From positions 1 to 58,080 of the forward strand of contig CADCHQ010000021.1 of NCBI GenBank assembly GCA_902801325.1: a DNA stretch of 58,080 bases, given 5' to 3'. The stretch comes from an uncultured Bacteroidales bacterium. GTDB lineage: Bacteria > Bacteroidota > Bacteroidia > Bacteroidales > Bacteroidaceae. The translations under genes were made by a program, and so were the position numbers. A model generated the notes under the pieces. It ran no database searches. It was given only the letters and a program-made list of their open reading frames with translations, and was not told the DNA's origin. How positions within the stretch are numbered: the first letter of the stretch is position 1; each line of letters begins with the position of its first letter. This document shows positions 27,547 through 36,911 of this stretch, in pieces.

Positions 27547-27695
27547 GTGCATCTGTTGTTTTAAGATGAAAATCTGTGCGTTAATTATTGATACAAATGC
27601 GTCAACGAATACTTACATGTGTCGCCGTATGCTGATTTTGAGGACGAATGCAATGACAGCTCGCATCATTTGTCGCAAAAATTGGTGCATGGGTA

Positions 27696-27727
27696 TTGTC
27701 TCAAGTGGTAAGGTTTGTCTACCTTTG
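27696..27727 (+). promoter_or_regulatory. Promoter of the GH3 gene
   Basis: TTG (27696-27698), 21 nt, TACCTTTG (27720-27727); ATG at 27753. Confidence 0.7.
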
Positions 27728-27752
27728 TGAGGTAATTTAATATGAAGTAAGT

Positions 27753-30287
27753 ATGAAACGATTCCTTCTGTTCCTGTTTTCTCTTATGCATCTTCTCGCA
27801 TGGTCACAGCCCTATCCGTTTCAGGATGAAACACTTCCGCGTCATGAACGTATCATGGACCTTCTCGGGCGCTTGACTCTGGAGGAAAAATCCGATTTGA
27901 TGCAAGCCACCTCGCATGGTGTTCCTCGTCTGGGCATTCCTAAGTATTTTCATGGCAACGAAGCATTACACGGAATCATCCGTCCTGGACGTTTTACGGT
28001 ATTCCCACAGGCCATTGCCCTCAGTGCTACATGGAATCCCGAACTTATCCACCGCGTGGCTACAGCCATCAGCGATGAGGCTCGCGGACGATGGAATGAG
28101 TTGGAACACGGGAACTTACAGAAAGACCAGTTTAGCGATCTCCTCACCTTTTGGAGTCCTACTGTCAATATGGCGCGTGATCCCCGTTGGGGACGTACGC
28201 CTGAAACATACGGCGAAGATCCTTACCTAACAGGTCGTATAGGAGCAGCATTTGTGCGTGGTTTGCAGGGCGATGATGCCCGTTATCTGAAAGTCGTTTC
28301 CACTCCCAAACATTTTGCGGTAAACAACGAGGAACACAACCGATTTGAGTGCGATGCACAAGTATCGGAACGTCAGTTGCGTGAGTACTATCTTGCACCT
28401 TTCGAAGCATGTGTTCGTGAGGGAAAGGCTGCTGCTATCATGTCGTCATACAATGCCATCAATGGAGTACCCTCAACAGCCAATCCGTGGTTGTTAACCA
28501 AGGTGTTGCGCAAGGACTGGGGATTCCGCGGTTATGTGGTCAGTGACTGTGGGGCTCCGGGCTTGTTGGTGCAGGCGCATCATTATGTAAAGACTAAGGA
28601 AACTGCAGCCATGCTGACACTCAAGGCAGGTCTGGACATTGAATGTGGTGATGACGTGATGGGAACCCCTCTGATAAATGCCTATCGTCAGGCGATGATT
28701 ACCGATGCCGACATTGATACGGCTGTATATCGCCTTCTTGATGCTCGCATGCGTCTTGGATTGTTCGATGATCCCTCACATTGTCCTTACTCAAAGATAT
28801 CGCCTTCGGTGGTTGGTTGCAAGGAACATGTCGATTTGGCTCTCGAAACGTCCCGGCAGAGCATCGTCTTGCTGAAGAACTCAGGACTATTACCTCTCAA
28901 TAAGAAAAAAGTTCGTTTCATCGCAGTAGTAGGCATCAATGCCGACAAGTGTGAGTATGGCGATTATAGCGGTGTACCCGTAGGAACGCCTGTCTCCATC
29001 CTGCAAGGCATCCGCGACAAGGTGGGTGATGGCGTGAAAGTAGTCCATGCACCATGGAAGTCTGCCGCCGATGGTTTGGAACTCATTCCTTCAGAGTGCT
29101 TTCCCAATGGTTTGACGGCCTATTATTACAATAACATGAACTTGGAAGGCAATGCCAAAACTAGGCAAGAACCATGGGTGAACTATGAACCGTCGAATCA
29201 ACCACCCGACCCCTTCATTCCCAAAGGAAGTTTCTCTGTCAGTTGGAAAGGTAAACTGCGTCCCATGGTCAGCGGAAAGTATCAGTTCTGCTTTACGGCA
29301 GCAGGTGGCGGTGAACGTTTGTTCATCAATGGTCAGAAGGTTATCGACCTATGGTGGAACCATCCTGTGCAAAACGACAAAGGCGAAATAGAACTGGAGG
29401 CAGGAAAGGAGTATGACCTGGAAGCACAGTATTTCTACAATCGCGATTTCAGTATGGCACGATTGCAGTGGAGTGTGCCACATACGCCAAAGGCTACCCG
29501 ACTTGAATTGTATGGCGATGCAGGACGTGCTGTTCGTGAGTGCGATGTGGTGGTGGCCGTTATGGGAACAAATAAGACCATCGAACGCGAAGGACAGGAT
29601 CGTGAGAGCATAGAGTTGCCTGCCGACCAGCAGGAATTTCTGCATGAGATACGCAAACTGAATCCCAACATCGTGCTTGTCTTGGTGGCTGGTAGTCAGT
29701 TGGCATTGAACTGGGAGAACGACTCTCTGCCCGCTATCGTAAATGCTTGGTATCCAGGCGAACAGGGTGGTCGTGCAGTGGCCGACGTACTCTTTGGTGA
29801 CTACAATCCCTTGGGGCGTTTGCCGCTTACTTACTACAGCACACTTGACGAGTTGCCTCCGTTTGGTGACTATGACCTCACCAAAGGACGCACATACCAG
29901 TATTTCAAGGGCCACGTCATCTATCCCTTCGGCTATGGGCTTTCCTATACACGTTTCAGTGTTGGCAAGGCCAAGTTGGAGGGTCGTCGATTGCTTGTTC
30001 CTGTCAAGAACACAGGTCGACGCGAGGGCACAGAGACAATACAACTTTATGTGCGTAGCCTTGATGATCCCACGGCTCCACTGAAGGTACTGAAAGGCTT
30101 CACGCGTTTGAACCTTCGTCCTGGTGAACGGAAGACAGCAACATTGGAACTGACGGACAAAGTATTCGAACGTTTCGATTCCCAAACTAGCACGATGCGT
30201 CCGATTCCAGGTCGCTATCAGTTGCTTTATGGTACAAGCTCTGCCGATCGAGACTTGCAAGTTATCGATTACACTTTCGCTCCATAG
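27753..30287 (+). CDS. GH3 family glycosidase with a PA14 domain, secreted
   Basis: 844 residues with a signal peptide (KRFLLFLFSLMHLLAWSQ). The GH3 N-terminal barrel contains FHGNEALHG, RDPRWGRTPETYGEDPYL, KHFAVNNEEHNR, and the nucleophile Asp in VVSDCGA near residue 265. A PA14 domain inserted in the C-terminal sandwich at about 450-580 (GKYQFCFTAAGGGERLFING) often widens or narrows the substrate pocket. A fibronectin-like end follows (GREGTETIQLYVRSLDDPTA). This domain order is seen in beta-glucosidases and beta-xylosidases; the exact sugar is not determinable. With GH92 it forms a divergent glycosidase pair. Confidence 0.92.
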   Translation: MKRFLLFLFSLMHLLAWSQPYPFQDETLPRHERIMDLLGRLTLEEKSDLMQATSHGVPRLGIPKYFHGNEALHGIIRPGRFTVFPQAIALSATWNPELIHRVATAISDEARGRWNELEHGNLQKDQFSDLLTFWSPTVNMARDPRWGRTPETYGEDPYLTGRIGAAFVRGLQGDDARYLKVVSTPKHFAVNNEEHNRFECDAQVSERQLREYYLAPFEACVREGKAAAIMSSYNAINGVPSTANPWLLTKVLRKDWGFRGYVVSDCGAPGLLVQAHHYVKTKETAAMLTLKAGLDIECGDDVMGTPLINAYRQAMITDADIDTAVYRLLDARMRLGLFDDPSHCPYSKISPSVVGCKEHVDLALETSRQSIVLLKNSGLLPLNKKKVRFIAVVGINADKCEYGDYSGVPVGTPVSILQGIRDKVGDGVKVVHAPWKSAADGLELIPSECFPNGLTAYYYNNMNLEGNAKTRQEPWVNYEPSNQPPDPFIPKGSFSVSWKGKLRPMVSGKYQFCFTAAGGGERLFINGQKVIDLWWNHPVQNDKGEIELEAGKEYDLEAQYFYNRDFSMARLQWSVPHTPKATRLELYGDAGRAVRECDVVVAVMGTNKTIEREGQDRESIELPADQQEFLHEIRKLNPNIVLVLVAGSQLALNWENDSLPAIVNAWYPGEQGGRAVADVLFGDYNPLGRLPLTYYSTLDELPPFGDYDLTKGRTYQYFKGHVIYPFGYGLSYTRFSVGKAKLEGRRLLVPVKNTGRREGTETIQLYVRSLDDPTAPLKVLKGFTRLNLRPGERKTATLELTDKVFERFDSQTSTMRPIPGRYQLLYGTSSADRDLQVIDYTFAP

Positions 30288-30371
30288 CTCTCCTTTTTGG
30301 TTTATTCTCTTTCATATTAGTGCCTTAGGACTGCGTTCTAAGGTACTCCCGTTCGGAAAACTACAAAAATA

Positions 30372-30403
30372 TTTGTGTTTTCTCTCACTTATTCGTACCT
30401 TTA
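30372..30403 (+). promoter_or_regulatory. Promoter of the PutA gene
   Basis: TTTG (30372-30375), 20 nt, TACCTTTA (30396-30403). The spacer CTCACTTATTCG resembles the fusion-gene and tRNA-Ser promoters. Only the last base of the -7 box is off consensus. Confidence 0.65.
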
Positions 30404-30451
30404 CCAAGCAATTAATTAAAAATAACCTATCTAAACCTAAAAACAAGAGTT

Positions 30452-33400
30452 ATGGCTGAACAGAAAATGCCAACCATCGAGGAGGTCTTCTCCTGGATGA
30501 GAAAGCTTTATGATGAGAGTTACTCCGGGCTGACTAAACTGGAGAAGAGCGAGCAACACATGTATGGCACCATGGTGACTACTCCCACCGATAAGAAGTT
30601 TATTGTGCGCATGCTGGACGAGACGAGCCAGATTCGTGACCGCCAAAAACTGGCCTTGCGCGTGAAGGAACTCATCGACCAATACGGAATACCCAAGTTC
30701 CTTGGCCCCATTGACCATGCCCTGTTCTGGATGTACCAGAAGTTTGCCTATATGCCCCTCTTCAACTGGGTAGCAGTGCCCATCATCAAGTGGCGTTTGC
30801 GTCGTGACACGAGTCGTGTTATCATTAATGCCGCTCGTCCAAGCCTTACGGAACACTTAGCCACTCGTTTCGAAGAGAACATCGGTCAGAATGTGAATCT
30901 CCTGGGCGAGGTCGTTCTTGGCAATGAGGAGGCAGAGAAGCGCTATCAGTCTTACCTTGAGGCTCTCAAGGAACCAGATATCAACTACATTTCAGTTAAG
31001 ATCTCGGGTATCTATGCCCAGACCCATGCCCTCAACTATAAAGAGTGCTTCCCCGAACTGGTGCGTCGCATGTCGGAACTCTACCAGACAGCGATAGACT
31101 ATCCCTATACCGATGCTAACGGAGTGACGAAACCCAAGTTCATCAACCTTGATATGGAGGAGTACAAGGATGCCCACCTGACCATGAAACTGTTCAAGGA
31201 CGTGCTGTCATTGCCTCAGTTCAAGAACTACGAGGCAGGCATCGTGGTTCAGGCCTACCTACCTGATGCATGGGGTTTCCAGAGCGAGTTGCTCGAGTTT
31301 GCCCACAAACGCGTGGAAGAGGGTGGCTCGCCTATCAAGATGCGTATTGTAAAGGGTTGTAACCTGGATATGGAGAACATTGTCAGCGACCTGCGCGGAT
31401 GGCCCAATCCCGTACGTAGCAACAAAACGGAGGTGGATGCCAATTACTTGCATATCATTGAGCGAGGACTAAAACCCGAGAATGCCCGTGTGCTGCATAT
31501 CGGCATGGCTTCACACAACCTGTTCACCATCTCTTATGCCTACCTCCTCACACAAATGTATCAGACCCCGAAGGATTGCTTCTGCTTCGAGATGCTCGAG
31601 GGCATGGCCAACCACGTATGGCGTGCACAGAAGAAGTTGGGCAACCACGTCATCCTTTACACGCCGGTAGTGAAGAAGGAACACTTCCTCAATGCCATCT
31701 CCTACCTCGTTCGTCGAATGGACGAGAACACTGCACCCGATAACTTCCTCACGCACAGCTTCTCGCTGAAACCCGACACGAAGGAGTGGAAGGAACTGCA
31801 ACAACAGTTCATCAATGCCTACAACATGAAGGACCATCTCGATCACACACCTACTCGTACGCAGGACCGCAACCAACCTTACGTAGGTCAGGAACCAAAG
31901 GACGAGATGATAAACGAACCCGATACCGATTTCGACCGCTTCTGCAATCAACAGTGGGTGGAGAAGATATTTGCCAAGTGGAAGTCAGCAGGAAATGCCG
32001 CCATCAATCAGGCAGAGTGGGGCGATTGGAAGCCTGGTGACTTACTGCCAACGCAGATAGGCGATGAACTGGTGTTTAATGAGGATCATGCCCGATATTT
32101 CGACCGTTCGCAGCCTGGCGACGTACTTGTATGCGAGATGTCACGTGCCAACAAGACTCAGGTCAAGCAGATACTGGAGATTGCCTATAGCGACCCAGGC
32201 AAGTGGCGAGAGACGACTGTCGAAGAGCGTCATCGGATTATGTATCGTGCTGCAAACATTCTTGGTCAGATGCGTGGTGACCTTAATGGTTCGATGTGTG
32301 CCATTACGGGTAAGACCATCGAAGAAGCCGATGTAGAGGTTTCTGAGGCCATCGATTACTGCCGTTTCTACACGACCACGATGAAGAAGTTCGATGCACT
32401 GCCCGACATCGAGATGAAAGCAAAAGGTACAGTGCTCGTATTGTCTCCATGGAATTTCCCATGTGCCATTCCTTGTGGTGGTGTCGTAGCGGCTCTTGCT
32501 TCCGGCAACACTTGTATCCTCAAACCTGCTACGGTGGCAGCACCTGTGGCTTGGCTCTTCGCCAAAGCTTTCTGGGAGGCTGGTGTACCCAAGCAAGCCC
32601 TGCAGGTCATCATTGCCGACCGCGAGGCTACTCCTTTGCTCACTTCTTCGCCTGTCATCAAGCACATCATCCTCACGGGTGGTACGGAGACAGCTCAGAG
32701 CATAGCACATGCCAATCCGCGTAAACCTCTTTCGGCAGAAACGGGTGGTAAGAATGTCATCATCCTGTCGGCTAAGGGCGACCGTGACCACGCCATCATG
32801 AATGCTTGTCGTTCGGCCTTTGGCAATGCCGGTCAGAAGTGCTCGGCATGCTCATTGCTCCTAGTGGAGCGTTCCGTCTACAATAATCCCGAATTCTTCG
32901 AGAAACTGAAGGACTGCGCTTCCTCGCTCAAGGTAGGTGGCGTATGGAATGCTGGCAACATCGTTGGTCCGATGATTACGAACCAAAACGACAAACTAGA
33001 GAAGGCCTTCCATCTCGAACGTGGAGAGAAGTGGCTTATTGCTCCTGAGTTTGTGGATGAGAAGAAGTATATCCTTCGTCCTACCGTGAAGGTGGGAGTG
33101 AAGCCCGATTCTTTCACGTTCCGTACTGAACTCTTTGCTCCATTGTTGGCAGTGGCACCTTATGACACGCTCGAACAGGCTGTTGACCTTGTCAATGGTC
33201 TCGACTACGGACTTACCTCTGGTCTGCAGTCGCTCGACGAGCAGGAACAGCGCTATTGGAAGAACCACATCCAGGCCGGTAACCTCTACATCAATCGTGG
33301 TATTACGGGGGCTGTTGTCAATCGTCAGCCCTTTGGCGGCATGAAACTCTCTGCCTTTGGTCCTGGTCTGAAAGCCGGTGGTCCCAATTATGTGGCTCAG

Positions 33401-33940
33401 TTCATGACCATTACCGACCGTGAAGGTTCGACCACAGACTTCCGTGCATCTTATGCCGAATGGTACGAACGCGAGTTCCGCCACGCCCGCAACATTCAAC
33501 CCAAGATTCGTGGCGAGCAGAATGTCTTTCGCTATCTGCCACTCGCAGGCGGAATGGCACTCCGCCTCTTTGGCGATGAGACCAAGGAACAGGTGGAGAT
33601 GGTAGCCTTGGCAGCCCAGACAGTAGGCACGCCGCTTACCATATCGGCTGCAGATGACAATCCTTTGCTTCCCGGTCTTCAGAACCTGGGTGTGCAGATC
33701 GTCAAGGAAAATCTTGCAGCATTCTGTGAGAGCATCAAGCGTTACGAGCGCATCCGTACCATCTCTCGCCAAGTGCCCGATGTGGTATTCGAGGCAGCAG
33801 TCAATTGCGACAAGTACATCGCTCAGTCTGCTCCCGTGCGCAATGGTCGCATAGAGTTGGCTCTCTACATCAAGGAGCAGTCCATCTCCAACGAGTATCA
33901 TCGCTATGGTTCGCAGATAGAAATTCCTGCCGTGGAGTAA
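30452..33940 (+). CDS. putA: Bifunctional proline dehydrogenase / L-glutamate gamma-semialdehyde dehydrogenase
   Basis: 1162 residues. The N-terminal half (about 90-450) is a FAD proline dehydrogenase barrel (INLDMEEYKDAHLTMKLF, MRIVKGCNLDMEN, LHIGMASHNLF, FEMLEGMANHVW). The C-terminal half (about 560-1060) is an aldehyde dehydrogenase (VLSPWNFPCAIPCGG near 660, the general base in SAETGGKN near 762, the catalytic Cys in GNAGQKCSACS near 796). Together they oxidise proline via P5C to glutamate, giving reduced quinone and NADH. No N-terminal DNA-binding domain is seen, so it is not a trifunctional PutA. The P5C half would also finish the ornithine route from RocD in this window. The rhamnose genes follow after a 106-bp gap. 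Confidence 0.93.
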   Translation: MAEQKMPTIEEVFSWMRKLYDESYSGLTKLEKSEQHMYGTMVTTPTDKKFIVRMLDETSQIRDRQKLALRVKELIDQYGIPKFLGPIDHALFWMYQKFAYMPLFNWVAVPIIKWRLRRDTSRVIINAARPSLTEHLATRFEENIGQNVNLLGEVVLGNEEAEKRYQSYLEALKEPDINYISVKISGIYAQTHALNYKECFPELVRRMSELYQTAIDYPYTDANGVTKPKFINLDMEEYKDAHLTMKLFKDVLSLPQFKNYEAGIVVQAYLPDAWGFQSELLEFAHKRVEEGGSPIKMRIVKGCNLDMENIVSDLRGWPNPVRSNKTEVDANYLHIIERGLKPENARVLHIGMASHNLFTISYAYLLTQMYQTPKDCFCFEMLEGMANHVWRAQKKLGNHVILYTPVVKKEHFLNAISYLVRRMDENTAPDNFLTHSFSLKPDTKEWKELQQQFINAYNMKDHLDHTPTRTQDRNQPYVGQEPKDEMINEPDTDFDRFCNQQWVEKIFAKWKSAGNAAINQAEWGDWKPGDLLPTQIGDELVFNEDHARYFDRSQPGDVLVCEMSRANKTQVKQILEIAYSDPGKWRETTVEERHRIMYRAANILGQMRGDLNGSMCAITGKTIEEADVEVSEAIDYCRFYTTTMKKFDALPDIEMKAKGTVLVLSPWNFPCAIPCGGVVAALASGNTCILKPATVAAPVAWLFAKAFWEAGVPKQALQVIIADREATPLLTSSPVIKHIILTGGTETAQSIAHANPRKPLSAETGGKNVIILSAKGDRDHAIMNACRSAFGNAGQKCSACSLLLVERSVYNNPEFFEKLKDCASSLKVGGVWNAGNIVGPMITNQNDKLEKAFHLERGEKWLIAPEFVDEKKYILRPTVKVGVKPDSFTFRTELFAPLLAVAPYDTLEQAVDLVNGLDYGLTSGLQSLDEQEQRYWKNHIQAGNLYINRGITGAVVNRQPFGGMKLSAFGPGLKAGGPNYVAQFMTITDREGSTTDFRASYAEWYEREFRHARNIQPKIRGEQNVFRYLPLAGGMALRLFGDETKEQVEMVALAAQTVGTPLTISAADDNPLLPGLQNLGVQIVKENLAAFCESIKRYERIRTISRQVPDVVFEAAVNCDKYIAQSAPVRNGRIELALYIKEQSISNEYHRYGSQIEIPAVE

Positions 33941-33956
33941 GAAACTAGTCTGTCGT

Positions 33957-34045
33957 AATCCCGAAATGTCGTAATCCCGAAATCACATTATAACGTTATC
34001 ACGAAAATCGTCAAATTGTCAAATCGTTAAGTTGTCCAATCATAA
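33957..34045. repeat. Tandem repeats upstream of rhaB
   Basis: Two TGTCGTAATCCCGAAA units, then CGTCAAATTGTCAAATCGTTAAGTTGTC-type 8-9 nt units that reach the rhaB start. No TAnnTTTG promoter is visible in this gap. Confidence 0.6.
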
Positions 34046-34046
34046 C

Positions 34047-35504
34047 ATGAAGCATTTCCTTGCCGTAGACTTAGGTGCCACAAGTGGGCGCACGGTGTTA
34101 TCCGCTTTCGACGGACAGCGCATTACGATGCGCGAGTTCACTCGTTTCAAGAATCCTCAGGTCCCCATCCTCGGACACCTGTTCTGGGACCTCCCCCATC
34201 TCTTCAACGAGATTATCACAGCCTTGAAGAAGGTGGCAGACGAGGGCATAGAACTCACTTCCATCGGCATCGACACGTGGGGCGTGGACTTTGCCTTCTT
34301 TGGCAAGGACGGTCAGTTACTGAGCCTGCCTTATTGCTATCGCGACAGTCATACCGATGGGGCAGTGGAGCGTTTCTTCCAGGAGTACATGCCTGCTCGT
34401 GAACTCTACGAACGCACGGGCATCCAGTTCATGCCTTTCAATTCTCTGTTCCAATTGGAGACACTGAGGAAGAACGGATGCACGGCACTTGAGCACACCG
34501 ATAAGATACTCTTCATTCCCGACGCACTCACTTATATGCTCACGGGTGAGACCGTCTGCGAGTACACCATTCTTAGTACCAGCCAGATGCTCAATCCTGT
34601 CAAGGGCGACATCGACGAGGCTTTGCTCGCAATGTTGGGTTTGCAACACAGTCAATTCGGCAAGTTAGTACAACCAGGTCATCAGGCAGGTGTACTGAGT
34701 GAACAAGTGCAGACCGTGACGGGATTAGGTCCAGTACCTGTCGTTAGTGTGGGCGGACACGATACCGCCTCTGCTGTTGCCGCAGTTCCTGCCGAGGACG
34801 GCGAGTATGCCTATCTCTCCTGTGGAACATGGTCTCTGCTGGGTATCGAGAGTCGTCACGCCATCATTAACGACAAGAGTTTCGAGTACAATTTCACGAA
34901 CGAAGGCGGACTGGAAGGCACCACTCGTTTCCTGAAGAACATCTGTGGACTTTGGCTTTTTGAGAACTGCCGCAAGGAGTTCCAGAATGTACCTGCTGAC
35001 GTCAACGAACTGAATGCCCTTTGCCTGACCAGTACCTACGACGGACTCATCCAACCCGACGACCCGCTCTTTGCCCATCCCGACAGCATGACTGCCGCCA
35101 TCCGTGAGTTCTGTCGGCGTACAGGACAACCTGAGCCTGAGACGCCTGCCGATTACGTGCGTTGCATTTTCCGTTCGTTGGCTTTGCGCTATCGTCAGAT
35201 ATTGGAAATCCTCGATGGAATGGCCGATTTTTGCATCCGCAGGCTTCATGTCATTGGAGGCGGTTCGCTCAATCGCTTCCTCATGCAATGGACAGCCGAC
35301 GCCACAGGTCTGCCCGTCATTGCCGGACCTTCCGAAGGCACTGCTTTAGGAAACACATTGGTGCAGGTGAAGTCGGCTGGAGGTGTGACCACATTGCCCG
35401 ATATGCGTCGCATCGTCGTACGCAGTGTGGACCTGAAGACCTATGAGCCCCATCATGACGAGGTATGGGACAAGGCTTATGAAAAATTCCTAACACTTAA
35501 ATAA
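34047..35504 (+). CDS. rhaB: Rhamnulokinase
   Basis: 485 residues. It phosphorylates L-rhamnulose to L-rhamnulose 1-phosphate with ATP. This is a FGGY/actin-like kinase: the N-terminal phosphate loop LAVDLGATSGR, the substrate region IGIDTWGVDFAFF, VSVGGHDTASA, SCGTWSLLGIE, and the adenosine-binding HVIGGGSLNRFLMQWTADAT. A TTG at 34032 could be read as a start, but it lies in the tandem repeat; the ATG at 34047 matches the family N-terminus. rhaA follows 5 nt downstream, so the two form an operon. Confidence 0.95.
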   Translation: MKHFLAVDLGATSGRTVLSAFDGQRITMREFTRFKNPQVPILGHLFWDLPHLFNEIITALKKVADEGIELTSIGIDTWGVDFAFFGKDGQLLSLPYCYRDSHTDGAVERFFQEYMPARELYERTGIQFMPFNSLFQLETLRKNGCTALEHTDKILFIPDALTYMLTGETVCEYTILSTSQMLNPVKGDIDEALLAMLGLQHSQFGKLVQPGHQAGVLSEQVQTVTGLGPVPVVSVGGHDTASAVAAVPAEDGEYAYLSCGTWSLLGIESRHAIINDKSFEYNFTNEGGLEGTTRFLKNICGLWLFENCRKEFQNVPADVNELNALCLTSTYDGLIQPDDPLFAHPDSMTAAIREFCRRTGQPEPETPADYVRCIFRSLALRYRQILEILDGMADFCIRRLHVIGGGSLNRFLMQWTADATGLPVIAGPSEGTALGNTLVQVKSAGGVTTLPDMRRIVVRSVDLKTYEPHHDEVWDKAYEKFLTLK

Positions 35505-35509
35505 ATAAT

Positions 35510-36763
35510 ATGAAAGAAGAACTCATCCGTAAGGCCTACGAAGTAGCGCGTGACCGCTACGCTGAGGTAGGCATCGACACAGAACAAGTATTACGTCAGT
35601 TGCAGGACTTCCACTTGTCCATGCATTGTTGGCAGGCCGACGACGTGGTTGGCTTCGAGGTGCAGGCAGGCAGTTTGTCAGGTGGCATTCAGACCACAGG
35701 AAACTATCCTGGTCGTGCGCGTAACATCGACGAACTCAGAGCCGACATCCTCAAGGCCAAGAGCCTCATTCCCGGTTCACATCGTCTCAACCTCCATGAG
35801 ATTTACGGCGATTTCAAGGGTAAAGTCGTTGACCGCGACGAAGTTGATGCCTCGTATTTCCAGAGTTGGATAGAATGGGGTAAAGAGAACGATACGAAAC
35901 TCGACTTTAACTCCAGCAGTTTCTCACACCCCAAGAGCGGCAGTCTCACACTCTCGAATCCCGACAACGGCATCCGCCAGTTCTGGATCGAGCACACCAA
36001 GCGCTGTCGCGACATTGCCAATGCCATGGGTGAGGCACAGGGCGACCCTTGTATCATGAACCTTTGGGTGCACGACGGTTGCAAGGATCAGAGTGTGAAC
36101 CACTACCTCTATCGTCAGTTGCTGAAGGAAAGTCTCGATGAAATTTTCGAAAAGCCACAGCCGATGATGAAGGACTGCATCGAAGGAAAGGTGTTTGGAA
36201 TCGGTCTAGAGAGTTTCACGGTGGGCAGTCATGATTTCTACACGGCCTATGCTGCCAAGAACAACAAAATACTGACCATCGATACAGGCCACTACCATCC
36301 CACTGAGAGCCCTGCCGACAAGGTAAGTGCCGTGCTGCAGTTTGTGCCTGAACTGATGTTGCATGTCTCGCGCCCCATCCGTTGGGACAGCGACCACGTG
36401 ACCATCATGGATGACCCAACGCTGGAACTGTTCCAGGAGATCGTTCGCGCGAAGGCTCTCGATCGCGTACACTATGGTCTCGACTACTTCGATGCCAGCA
36501 TCAACCGCGTAGGTGCCTATGTCGTGGGCAGTCGTGCTGCTCAGCGTTGCATGACCCGTGCTTTGCTCGAACCCACAGCTCGCATCAGTCAACTCGAACT
36601 CGAAGGCAAGGGATTCCAGAACTTGGCCGCCATCGAGGAGTGCAAGTCCCTGCCTTGGGCTGCCGTTTACGACGAGTTCTGTCTCCGCAATAATGTGCCT
36701 GTCGGTCTCGATTTCATTGCCGAAGTGGAACAATACGAACGTGAGGTGACCAGTAATAGATAA
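35510..36763 (+). CDS. rhaA: L-rhamnose isomerase
   Basis: 417 residues, the usual length. It converts L-rhamnose to L-rhamnulose using divalent metal. Recognisable features: LSMHCWQADDVVGFE near the N-terminus, GGIQTTGNYPG, the metal-site region MNLWVHDGCKDQ, FGIGLESFTVGSHDFYTAYA, ILTIDTGHYHPTESPADKVS, and HYGLDYFDASINRV near the C-terminus. It is second in the rhamnose operon, followed by a palindromic element and the sugar transporter. Confidence 0.96.
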   Translation: MKEELIRKAYEVARDRYAEVGIDTEQVLRQLQDFHLSMHCWQADDVVGFEVQAGSLSGGIQTTGNYPGRARNIDELRADILKAKSLIPGSHRLNLHEIYGDFKGKVVDRDEVDASYFQSWIEWGKENDTKLDFNSSSFSHPKSGSLTLSNPDNGIRQFWIEHTKRCRDIANAMGEAQGDPCIMNLWVHDGCKDQSVNHYLYRQLLKESLDEIFEKPQPMMKDCIEGKVFGIGLESFTVGSHDFYTAYAAKNNKILTIDTGHYHPTESPADKVSAVLQFVPELMLHVSRPIRWDSDHVTIMDDPTLELFQEIVRAKALDRVHYGLDYFDASINRVGAYVVGSRAAQRCMTRALLEPTARISQLELEGKGFQNLAAIEECKSLPWAAVYDEFCLRNNVPVGLDFIAEVEQYEREVTSNR

Positions 36764-36765
36764 AG

Positions 36766-36884
36766 AGGCCCTCCCCCTCGCCCTCCGTCGCGAGTGGGGA
36801 CTTGCTCCCCTTTGTGGGGCCGTAGTGACATTTAGTCACTATTCTAAAGACTCCAGTCGCCTCCCCTTGAGGGAGAGGGAGTAT
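36766..36884. repeat. Full-length palindromic dispersed repeat, copy C
   Basis: GAGGCCCTCCCCCTCGCCCTCC, the core GTCGCGAGTGGGGAC, CTCCCCTTTGTGGGGCCGTAGTGACATT, ATTCTAAAGACTCCAGTCGCC and a final CCTTGAGGGAGAGG. It lies between rhaA and the transporter, inside the operon. Confidence 0.8.
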
Positions 36885-36911
36885 ATAACAAATAATAAAG
36901 ATGTAAACGAT

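Noticed and set aside
25231..30287. Polysaccharide utilisation locus around GH92 and GH3
   Set aside because: No SusC/SusD pair, no hybrid two-component regulator and no further glycosidases are adjacent; it is only a divergent pair of enzymes.
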